DNA of 64,000 bases from Roseburia intestinalis L1-82 (lineage in GTDB: Bacteria; Bacillota; Clostridia; Lachnospirales; Lachnospiraceae), in contig NZ_LR027880.1 of NCBI RefSeq assembly GCF_900537995.1, forward strand, positions 2,860,001 to 2,924,000. Direction: 5' to 3'. Below are positions 41,376-49,121 of this stretch, piece by piece. The position numbers and the translations under genes are program-made. The notes beneath the pieces are model-generated. The model ran no database searches. It was not told the origin of the DNA and worked only from the letters and a program-made list of their open reading frames with translations. Position 1 is the first letter of the stretch, and the number at the start of each line of letters is the position of its first letter.

Positions 41376-41726
41376 TTAACATACATCAGCATATAATGGA
41401 ATTTCCTCATTAAGAAATTTGTCAAATGTACAAGGAATTTCTAATACATCATTAGTTCCTATTTCAAACATCAAAATATTTCCATATGTACTTTTCCTTA
41501 AATCAATTCCAAAACAACGTCCAAGCCAATCATAACCAAAAATTTTAAACAAATTCTGGAATTCTGGATATGCTTCACTGACAATTTCTGTCCATTTCTT
41601 TACATTATCCTTTGAAAATGAATTAAACAGCCCATGTCCAAATCTTTTTCCACCTAATTGCATGATAAAATCATTATACAAATCTTCTGAGTACTCAATC
41701 ACGATGTTCTCATTAAAAAACAACAA
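41376..41726 (-). CDS. Immunity-like protein (DUF1851/Tdi1-type C-terminal domain)
   Basis: A 116-aa protein. The C-terminal half (FGYDWLGRCFGIDLRKSTYG, ILMFEIGTNDVLEIPCTFDK, FLNEEIPLYAD) matches the pattern of DUF1851/T6SS-immunity-like domains found in polymorphic-toxin immunity proteins. The start is uncertain (TTG at 41726), and the N-terminal part looks shorter than usual, so it may be slightly truncated. No cognate toxin is adjacent, making it an orphan immunity gene. Confidence 0.55.
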   Translation of the reverse strand: MLFFNENIVIEYSEDLYNDFIMQLGGKRFGHGLFNSFSKDNVKKWTEIVSEAYPEFQNLFKIFGYDWLGRCFGIDLRKSTYGNILMFEIGTNDVLEIPCTFDKFLNEEIPLYADVC

Positions 41727-41801
41727 GAAATCTCTAATTATATCACTCTCCTTACTTTATCGTAAATTGTCCGAATACCGTTCCATCTGCTTAAAATAAT
41801 A

Positions 41802-42040
41802 TCACATATCTGCCATTTTCATCATATATTTTCGCCAACATTTTCCACTGCTGGCAGTTGGTACTCCATACCACTTTTTAACATTCCATATATAATACTG
41901 ATTTACCTTCTTCTTTACGCTTCTCGTAATACGCACAAAAAGCTGGATGGGTGTACCCTTTGAGGATATCTGTATCATCTGAACCGCAAAAAAGTATATC
42001 GTCGCTTGCAATCTTCTATTACCTTGCTTGGTAGCCATAT
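41802..42040 (-). pseudogene. Degenerate transposase fragment (uncertain)
   Basis: In one minus-strand frame the segment reads DILKGYTHPAFCAYYEKRKE followed by EGK and a stop, then continues. This has the flavour of the C-terminus of an IS110-like transposase, but the frame is broken and no ends are visible. It abuts the IS4 fragment at 42028. Confidence 0.3.
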
Positions 42041-42453
42041 CCTTACCTTTACCGCTGGAGCGTTATGCAGATATCGGCATATGGCAGATCGAGGTTTTCT
42101 TCAAAACCTGTAAATCCATGCTGAACCTGATTGGAGAATGCCACAGCTTATCTTATGATGCACTGACAGCCCATGTGGCCATTGTGTTTACCAGATATAT
42201 GTTACTTGCAATGGAGCAACGTCAAAATAAAGATCAGAGAACGCTTGGGAAGTTGTTCTTCCTTCTTGTCGATGAAATGGCAGATATTACTTTCAACAGA
42301 TCACTTGGTATTCTGATGGCTGCCTTAATGGCAAGCCTTCAGGAAATCTTAAAGCTCAGTGACGAACAACTGACTGCTTTTACTGCTGATTTTGAAGCAA
42401 GATTACCAGAATATCTGCGCAATGCACTCCACCCAGAGATTGCAATGGCATAA
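42028..42453 (+). pseudogene. C-terminal fragment of an IS4-family transposase
   Basis: About 135 residues match the end of IS4-family transposases: the conserved WQIEVFFKTCKSMLNL (containing the catalytic Glu of the YREK-like region) and ECHSLSYDALTAHVAIVFTR. The first two thirds, with the two catalytic Asp residues, are missing; the sequence upstream of about 42045 is unrelated. It is therefore a dead remnant. Confidence 0.75.
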
Positions 42454-42542
42454 ATTACTATTTTGTTAGCTGAAATATTGAATTTTCAAGGTACGAACCC
42501 CATTTTAGGTATGGGAAGTCTTAGTATCTAATTTATAAGGTG

Positions 42543-43033
42543 TTACATATTAGTCACATTGAAATTGTAAATGTCCTCTCTTGGATTTTTAAATCCGCTA
42601 AACTCATCAACTTTTACAAGAGAAAATAAAAATCCTGAATTTGGATTAGGAAATCCTTTTTTTTCCTTTCTCAAAAAACCTTTTACTGATAATAAGTATT
42701 TTCCGGCAGGAACATCATATTTAAAATCTGAATATTGTATGTCACCATCCCCCGTCTTAAACGATATTGCTTCCCCACAAAATTCACCTTCATTGAATGT
42801 ATAGAAGGAACCTATATCTGAAATCCAAAGTCCACCTTCTATTTTTAAATTAAATCCTTCAATCTCAAACTTTTGTTCCCACTCATCATTAAATGTATTA
42901 TCATATCCTTCCAGTTTAATAAGATGTTGTCCCGAATTTATTTTCGAAATAGGAAACCAAATCCCTTCTTTTTGCATAGCTAAATATAATTTTTTATCCT
43001 TTTGAAATTTATGTAATAATTTTTTTGATCTAA
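42543..43033 (-). pseudogene. Immunity-like gene split by IS5 insertion: 3' part
   Basis: This is the C-terminal 160 residues of a soluble protein (SKKLLHKFQKDKKLYLAMQK, FPISKINSGQHLIKLEGYDN, YDVPAGKYLLSVKGFLRKEK). The frame runs open up to the IS5 left end at 43034. Joining it to 44256-44344 across the element, minus one CTAA copy, restores a continuous frame of about 190 codons with a good ribosome site, proving the insertion. Family not recognised; single soluble beta-rich domain, consistent with an immunity protein. An ATG at 42977 could still start a shorter product. Confidence 0.75.
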
Positions 43034-44255
43034 GGAAACGCTGATTAATTCATGCATCTCCTTGTGATTTTTGATATAATATAGGTATCAACTGAAAGGT
43101 CGTATACCTATGAATCAACTAACATTTTCCGACATGGAATACTCCAACCGCAAGAAGAAAACCAAGCGTGAGGAATTTCTTGATGCCATGGAAGAAATCA
43201 TCCCATGGTCATATTGGGTAGAAATGATTCGCCCATATTATTTCGCTAACAAGCGCGGTCGCAAACCTATTGGTATTGAAACCATGCTTCGCATGTATCT
43301 CATGCAGATTTGGTTTAATCTGTCCGATGAAGGAATCGAGGATTCTATCTACGACAGTTACGCCATGCGTTCATTTATGCATATAGATTTCAATGAACAA
43401 CAAGTACCGGATGCAACTACATTGCTTAAGTTCAGACATATGCTTGAAGCAAATAAACTTGGTGAGAAGATTTTTGCTGATGTCAACAATCGTCTCGACA
43501 AAGCAGGCCTTATGATGCATGGTGGCACTATTGTTGACGCCAGCCTTATAGCAGCACCTAAATCCACTAAAAACCAGAATGGCAAGCGTGATCCTGAAAT
43601 GCATCAGACAAAGAAGGGCAATGAATGGTACTTCGGAATGAAGGTACATGCCGGTGTTGATGCAGGCAGTGGGTATGTTCATACAATAACCGGTACATCT
43701 GCAAATATGCATGATGTTTCAGAAACTGCAAATCTTATCAGAGAAGATGATGAGGTTGTATATGGTGACTCCGGTTATCTTGGAGCTGTTAATCAACCCG
43801 CAATTAAGGATGACGAGAAGAAATCAAGGATTGAATTCCGAATAAATAAGCGTCCTTCCAGCCTCAAAATGGCAGATGATTTTAAAGGTCTTAACTGGGA
43901 CAAAAAAATGGAACATGAAAAGTCCGCAGTTCGCTGTAAAGTCGAGCATCCATTTCTCATTGTAAAGAAACAGATGGGATACTCAAAAGTTGTATATCGT
44001 GGAATCGCAAAAAACATGCATCGATTCCATATGTTGTTTGCCAGTGCAAATCTGTTAATGTGTAGCAGAGCTGGCAGAACAAAAGACTTTGTTGGGTGCA
44101 CAGTATAACTGTGTCCATTTTGGGGAAATATCCTCAAAAAAGGATAAATAGCAAGAGGATATAACAGGTATATGAGGAAAAAATCCTCTTGGTTTTTATA
44201 AAAACTTGACAAACTGGGATAATGCTGAAAACAAAGCTAATTAATCAGCGTTTCC
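43034..44255 (+). mobile_element. Complete IS5-family insertion sequence (1222 bp)
   Basis: The ends are 16-bp perfect inverted repeats, GGAAACGCTGATTAAT (43034-43049) and its complement (44240-44255). A 4-bp CTAA target duplication flanks it (43030-43033 and 44256-44259), fitting the YTAR target of the IS5 subgroup. One intact transposase gene lies inside. The element should be active or very recently arrived. Confidence 0.92.
43110..44108 (+). CDS. IS5-family transposase
   Basis: A 332-aa DDE transposase. An N-terminal DUF772-type domain (WSYWVEMIRPYYFANKRGRK, FNLSDEGIEDSIYDSYAMR) precedes the catalytic core: D in GGTIVDASLIAAP, D in VVYGDSGYLGA and E in CKVEHPFLIVKK. Length, order and spacing are those of the IS5 subgroup. 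ATG 43110 lies 76 bp inside the left end. The gene is intact. Confidence 0.94.
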   Translation: MNQLTFSDMEYSNRKKKTKREEFLDAMEEIIPWSYWVEMIRPYYFANKRGRKPIGIETMLRMYLMQIWFNLSDEGIEDSIYDSYAMRSFMHIDFNEQQVPDATTLLKFRHMLEANKLGEKIFADVNNRLDKAGLMMHGGTIVDASLIAAPKSTKNQNGKRDPEMHQTKKGNEWYFGMKVHAGVDAGSGYVHTITGTSANMHDVSETANLIREDDEVVYGDSGYLGAVNQPAIKDDEKKSRIEFRINKRPSSLKMADDFKGLNWDKKMEHEKSAVRCKVEHPFLIVKKQMGYSKVVYRGIAKNMHRFHMLFASANLLMCSRAGRTKDFVGCTV

Positions 44256-44344
44256 CTAATTTTTTCTTTTTTCAAAAAATCTTGTAGAACTTCCATTGAA
44301 AATAAACAAATACCATAACTATATGTACTTAAAATCCTATCCAT
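44256..44344 (-). pseudogene. Immunity-like gene split by IS5 insertion: 5' part
   Basis: Starting at ATG 44344 with AAAGGAG upstream, the frame MDRILSTYSYGICLFSMEVL then QDFLKKEKI runs to the IS5 right end. It joins in frame with the part at 42543-43033. The start lies 13 bp after the stop of the truncated gene at 44358, as in toxin-immunity pairs. Confidence 0.75.
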
Positions 44345-44357
44345 AGCACTTCTCCTT

Positions 44358-44636
44358 TTATATTAATAATTTACTTTTACAGAAGCTTTTTGTGCTTTTT
44401 GTGCTTCCTGTAATTCTCTTATTTTCCTCAATGCTTCCCTGTGGTGTCAAGTCGTTATAAATCTTAGAATTCTTGCTAAATGGAACCTTTAGATACCCCT
44501 TAACATCAATACTCTCATAAGCTTTGTCTCCTAGCTCCCAAAAATCTTCCAGTGTTCCCATAAATTTGCTTCCGTGGAAAGGTACTCCTTGCTCAATAAG
44601 AAGACGATGAAGTTTTTGATGAAGCGCCCCCGAGGA
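44358..44636 (-). pseudogene. C-terminal remnant of an unknown gene, possibly a toxin tail
   Basis: About 90 residues (LHQKLHRLLIEQGVPFHGSK, FMGTLEDFWELGDKAYESID, GYLKVPFSKNSKIYNDLTPQ) remain in frame to a stop at 44358. The 5' part was removed where the IS21-like end begins at 44637. The frame continues into the IS sequence only by chance. No family recognised. The very tight spacing to the downstream immunity-like gene suggests that this was the C-terminal domain of a polymorphic toxin. Confidence 0.45.
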
Positions 44637-44770
44637 TGTCAAGTCATTGCTACAAAAAATATGCGGCTTTTTTACCACGAAAATGGCTTAAAACCGCATA
44701 TTTCTGTATAGAGGACGTTATATAATTGTCACAAAGTAAGTGGGGAGGATGTTACGTCATTGTCACAAAA
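44637..44770. mobile_element. IS21-like terminal sequence (right edge of island)
   Basis: TGTCAAGTCATTGCTACAAA, a hairpin with arms ATATGCGG (44660-44667) and CCGCATAT, and repeated GTCATTGTCACAAA / TAATTGTCACAAA units follow. It aligns with the block at 24791 in the same orientation (TGTCAAGT ... CCGCATA). No transposase genes are present. Confidence 0.5.
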
Positions 44771-45199
44771 TTCTTTCAGTATCATTCCCATCAATTCCTG
44801 TACAATGCTTTCTGATTTAATTCTTATCAGATTATCCCATGCGTCCACTTTGCCTAACAAATTCATTTTTTCTATCAAAATCAGATAAAAATCTGTATTC
44901 CCATAGCATCTATTTTCTGGCTTTGTTAGAATTACACTTACTTTTGCTCTCTGCAGTCTCTTTGTCCATTCCGCAACCAGAATCCCGAACTGTCACACAG
45001 ACAACATTTTCTTTCACTTCCGATATAAAACATTAAACTACCTGGGAAAAATTGGAACTTCCTCTCCGTTTACATATGCCGCCATCTCATCTCTGATTAA
45101 CACAATATCTCCAGACGGTTTTCATTTTTCATCTAATGCTGTAATAAACAATTTGCCATACTCCAGTCCTCTGTATATCTCTCTTTAAAGTATAGAAAA
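44771..45199 (-). other. Zone of gene remnants, including a histidine-kinase fragment
   Basis: No intact gene. At 44910-45030 (minus) the frame SEVKENVVCVTVRDSGCGMD is the N/G1-box part of a histidine-kinase ATPase domain, quickly terminated. A 45-codon ORF (44729-44866, MNLLGKVDAWDNLIRIKSES) runs into the IS21-like end. At 45050-45185 a frame interrupted by a stop reads YRGLEYGKLFITALDEK and IVLIRDEMAAYVNGEEVPIF. These are debris at the island edge. Confidence 0.45.
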
Positions 45200-46325
45200 T
45201 TAGTATTTAAATGTCTCTATTCTAAAACATCCCGGCATATTATATAAGACTGATACGATTTTTTCATCGCCGTTCTGTCTCTGCTCACATACCCATTTAC
45301 CAACATGGAAAGTCCCTGCTTCTTTTGTGAGAAAGTCTACTCTCCTATGATCCCCGGGTTTCGTATGGAAACGGATACTGCACATCATTCCTATGATCAG
45401 AAACGTATTTTCATCCAGTTCAAAGACGACTCCTGCGGCTGCCGGTGCACCGTCTGTCCTCGGGAGATACTGTATTTCTATATCATAGTTCTTAAACTTC
45501 AGATAGCATCCCTGCTCTCCATCTGACTGTTTCAGAAAACACTTCATATGTTCTGTCCCACGGTATTTCAAGTACAGCGGTCTGATCTCTTCCAGTAGCC
45601 GGTACACCTCGCCCAATGTCTCTTTAGTCCCGCTCAGATTAAAGGAAAGCGGATCCAGTTTCAGAGCGTCTATCACTTCTGCCGAAAGATCCGAAGGCTG
45701 GTCTGCCCACAGATCTTCCACTCCAAAAGGCGCATAGCATAACGCATGAAAATGCAGGAATGCATAAAGGGCATAGGAAGCTGTAACTGCATCTTTCCGC
45801 ACTTCGGGGATTAAAAGCGGATTATCCGGCCGGCTGTACGTCTTCATGATGTCAGAGACATATGGCACATAGATGTCCGGACCGATGGTAAAAAGTGAAG
45901 GCGCCGCTGCTTTCCATACCCACAGCATATCCTCTACCGGTCCTCCGGACGGATAGGAACCCGGATACCACGGAAACTGCTTCAGCCATACGTTCGTAAA
46001 GCAGGGAAGCGGACTCTGCGTTCTTCCAGAGACCGAACCAGAGCAGGATCAATTTCTTTTTATATTTGTCCGCCTGCTTTATAAGCGCATCCACAAGGGT
46101 GAAATCAAACTTTCCTTCTTCCGGCTCCAGCGTTTCCCAATACACCGGCACAATCAGCGTATTCAGATTACTCTGCTCCATCTTCTCCCAGATTTCTATT
46201 TCCATCCTTTCCGGATCATACGCAGCGGAATTATGTACCTCGCCTGCAAATGCCTGAAAGGGTTGACCGTCTACATATAATGTAGAAATTCCGTTGTCAT
46301 TTCTTATCTCTGCCATGTGCTTCAT
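45200..46325 (-). pseudogene. GH42/GH35-like (DUF5597-type) beta-galactosidase with internal deletion
   Basis: The N-terminus (MKHMAEIRNDNGISTLYVDG, IVPVYWETLEPEEGKFDFTL, LILLWFGLWKNAES) is the start of a TIM-barrel glycosidase. It breaks near 46000 and, in another frame, continues as PLPCFTNVWLKQFPWYPGSY, SLFTIGPDIYVPYVSDIMKT and a C-terminal beta domain to the stop at 45200. Compared with DUF5597-type proteins (about 500 aa or more) roughly 200-300 residues, including the acid/base region, are missing, and the junction is frameshifted. The gene is dead. It was the last member of the glycosidase operon. Confidence 0.75.
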
Positions 46326-46343
46326 TCCATTATTTTCCTTTCT

Positions 46344-46484
46344 TTAGAAAAGAATCTTAGTACGGGCAAGCCAAAGGCGTATTCCACTTATAAGCGCAGA
46401 AATCCCAACTGCGATCGCAAATGCTCCTGCCACGATATTCATGATTCCTGAACTTTTCACTGTATGATACATTTTTTCTTCCAT
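46344..46484 (-). CDS. 46-aa single-pass membrane protein
   Basis: MEEKMYHTVKSSGIMNIVAG followed by a hydrophobic helix (AFAIAVGISALISGIRLWL) and KILF at the end. I recall similar tiny proteins (YHTVKxxGIxxIxxG ... KxxILF) in Lachnospiraceae, so it is probably a real conserved family of unknown function. An AGGTAGG sequence precedes ATG 46484. It sits between the permuted GH3 gene and the decayed galactosidase gene. Confidence 0.5.
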   Translation of the reverse strand: MEEKMYHTVKSSGIMNIVAGAFAIAVGISALISGIRLWLARTKILF

Positions 46485-46539
46485 ATACCTACCTGTTTCA
46501 TCTACATCCTATTATCACATTTACTCGTTACCCTAACCA

Positions 46540-49050
46540 TCAATCTGCCAGCCTGATTCTCTTTATCATAATCAGCAGATGACGCACTGCCTGTTCCAAT
46601 TCTTCTCTCGTCACTCTGCCTTCTTCGTATCCTTTTAATATCTGGCGGATTACCGGAGGACCGCCGGGCATTACGATATCGTTTCCTGCCGCAACAGCGT
46701 CCGCGCCGTCCACAACCATATCCATATCTCCCCAATCCGTTACAACAGCCCCTTCAAATCCCCATTCCTCACGCAGGATATGTGTGCACAGGTCATGGCT
46801 GCCGCCGGAAAATGACCCGTTGATCTTATTGAAGGAGGTCATGATGCATGCGATCCCGGCATCTTTGACTAACATCTCGAACGGCTTTAAATACTGTTCT
46901 CTAAGTGCCCTTTCTGTCAGGATTGAGTCCACTGCATCTACATTTTTCCCTGCATTTCCGCGGCGGAATGTCTCCTGCTCATTTGCCGCGAAGTGCTTCG
47001 GGCACACAATAACCGGACGGCTATTCTGTACGCCTTTTGTAATCTCGCAGGCGCAGACCCCTGTCAGGTACGGATCTTCAGAAAAATATTCAAAATTTCT
47101 TCCGCACAGCGGATTCCTGTGGAGATTCACAGCAGGAGCAAGCCAGACATTCACCTGCTGTTCTTCACATTCTTTCCCTACTGCATCTCCAAACATCTGC
47201 CACAGTTTTTTGTCAAAGGAGCACGCAATGAGCATCTCTGTTGGCCATGCAACACCGCCAATCCCGGCAGGGCCGTCTTTATAGAAAACGGACTTGATTC
47301 CTTTTTCCTCAATTGCCGGTGAAACATATCCCGGGTATCCTGTCGGATGGCTGTTTGTTGTCATAGGTTTTCCTTCATCATCAAAAATTGTAGATGGATC
47401 ACTGCGGTCACCGACAGCTGCAAAGGGTGTGCCCGGTCCATAGCCCACACAGAGAGCGGCCAGTTCTTTAATCGACAATTCTGCCAGATTCCGTTCTTTT
47501 TCCCTTTCGGAAACGGTCGTTTCTGCTTTCGATATAGTCTCCTTGCCGCACTTTCTATTTTCCTGAACATCATGAACGTCCTCCGGTGTAACAAAAATTA
47601 TGTTTTGGCCGGATACATCTTTGTTTTGTTCAGTTATATTCAAAACAGAAGCCATCTCTGCATCGTTTTCTTTTTGTGTCAGAAATTCAATCTTACCATT
47701 GTTGCACTCTGTAATATTAAGGCAGTTTGTACACTGTTCTGCAAGGATTGTTTTTTCTACGCAAATCAATCCTTTTACAAACGTATCTCTGGAAGAATTT
47801 CCCATCTTCAGGAGATAATCGCCTGACTCGATGACCCAAGCGGCTCTTTCCTCATCATAAACCGCCAGTTCTCTCCATGGGATCCAGATCTTAACCTGCT
47901 CTTTTTCACCCGGAGCGAGGTCAGACGTTTTCTCGAATCCTTTCAATTCCTGATAAGGACGCTCCACGCCCTCTGCTGGATATACCTTAGACAGATAAAT
48001 CTGGATTACCTCTTTCCCCGACATTTCCCCAATATTTTTCACATCGGCTGTCACCAGAATACCGCCGTTTTGCTTCTTGACCAATGCATCGCTGATCGCA
48101 AATGCAGTGTAAGATAGTCCATAACCAAAGGGGTAAAGCACTTGTTTTCCGAATGTATCGAAATAACGATATCCCGTATATATATCTTCCCAATACACGG
48201 TTACCGGACTCTTCGTAAAACCTGTACTTCCGTTTTCTTCTGACGAAAGACCGTAACTCTCATAGTCCAGAATATTCTCCAGATGCTCCTTATCCCACGA
48301 GAAATGATCTGCCGACGGATAATCTTCATAGTGTTCCGCTATAGTCACCGCCAGTTTCCCGGAAGGATTAATCTCCCCTGTCAAAATACCAGCCAGCGCA
48401 GAAGCCCCTTCTTCCCCCGGGATTCCAATAAACAGAAGGCTTTTTATGCTCGCATATTTTTTCATCCACGACAGATCAATCAGTCCGTTTACATTCAGGA
48501 CTATCACTACATTAGCAAAATGGGTACAAATATCCTTTAACAGGCTTTCTTCTGATCTGGTCAGGTAATAATCCTCCGGCAGATGACGGTCACACTCTTC
48601 TCCACCGGAGTTTCTGCCGATCACGAAGATTGCTGTGTCTGTTTTTTCCGCCGCCTGAAAGATAAGTGTCTCCGGCACATCATATTCATCAAGCGGAGCC
48701 TTGTATTTCCCAAATATTTCGTACATGATTCCGCTGTTTACCATTTCGCTGACCTTCGTCCAGTCAAACTCATCCTCTTCCGTTACCTGTTCTGCACTTG
48801 CTTTATACTCATAAAATTCTTTCAGCAGCGATTCAGGTTTTATCCCTCTCTTTTCACATTCTTCCAGAATTGTGCCGCACCCGGCTATATTAGCACCACC
48901 GGATCCATTTCCGGAATACAAAGTGCCTATCTGTGTCCTTCCGAAAAATGTAATCTCTTTCTTCTCTTTTAAAGGGAGTATATGATCCGCATTTTTAAGC
49001 AGAACAATCGATTCTTCTGCTATTTTTCTGGCAATCTTTTTTTTATCCAT
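46540..49050 (-). CDS. GH3 beta-glucosidase-type enzyme with permuted domain order
   Basis: An 836-aa cytoplasmic GH3 enzyme whose domains are in reversed order. Residues 1-270 are the GH3 C-terminal (alpha/beta sandwich) domain, with SIVLLKNADHILPL and GEEGASALAGILTGEINPSG. A fibronectin-III-like domain (about 300-430, YEDIYTGYRYFDTF-type YPFGYGLSYT) follows, then a low-similarity linker, then the TIM-barrel N-terminal domain at 560-836 with KHFAANEQET and the nucleophile D772 in AVVTDWGDMD. Such permuted GH3 enzymes are known from rumen and gut clostridia. No signal peptide, so it acts on imported glycosides. The acid/base Glu should be supplied by the first domain. Confidence 0.9.
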   Translation of the reverse strand: MDKKKIARKIAEESIVLLKNADHILPLKEKKEITFFGRTQIGTLYSGNGSGGANIAGCGTILEECEKRGIKPESLLKEFYEYKASAEQVTEEDEFDWTKVSEMVNSGIMYEIFGKYKAPLDEYDVPETLIFQAAEKTDTAIFVIGRNSGGEECDRHLPEDYYLTRSEESLLKDICTHFANVVIVLNVNGLIDLSWMKKYASIKSLLFIGIPGEEGASALAGILTGEINPSGKLAVTIAEHYEDYPSADHFSWDKEHLENILDYESYGLSSEENGSTGFTKSPVTVYWEDIYTGYRYFDTFGKQVLYPFGYGLSYTAFAISDALVKKQNGGILVTADVKNIGEMSGKEVIQIYLSKVYPAEGVERPYQELKGFEKTSDLAPGEKEQVKIWIPWRELAVYDEERAAWVIESGDYLLKMGNSSRDTFVKGLICVEKTILAEQCTNCLNITECNNGKIEFLTQKENDAEMASVLNITEQNKDVSGQNIIFVTPEDVHDVQENRKCGKETISKAETTVSEREKERNLAELSIKELAALCVGYGPGTPFAAVGDRSDPSTIFDDEGKPMTTNSHPTGYPGYVSPAIEEKGIKSVFYKDGPAGIGGVAWPTEMLIACSFDKKLWQMFGDAVGKECEEQQVNVWLAPAVNLHRNPLCGRNFEYFSEDPYLTGVCACEITKGVQNSRPVIVCPKHFAANEQETFRRGNAGKNVDAVDSILTERALREQYLKPFEMLVKDAGIACIMTSFNKINGSFSGGSHDLCTHILREEWGFEGAVVTDWGDMDMVVDGADAVAAGNDIVMPGGPPVIRQILKGYEEGRVTREELEQAVRHLLIMIKRIRLAD

Positions 49051-49121
49051 TTTTTATCCTCTCCTGTTTTCTCATTTCCTGCCGAACCTGACAGCCGACC
49101 TGCTGTATAAATCTAACGGAT

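Noticed and set aside
41802..42038. 78-codon ORF as a real gene
   Set aside because: Lysine- and tyrosine-rich with no ribosome site; it is better read as transposase debris in another frame.
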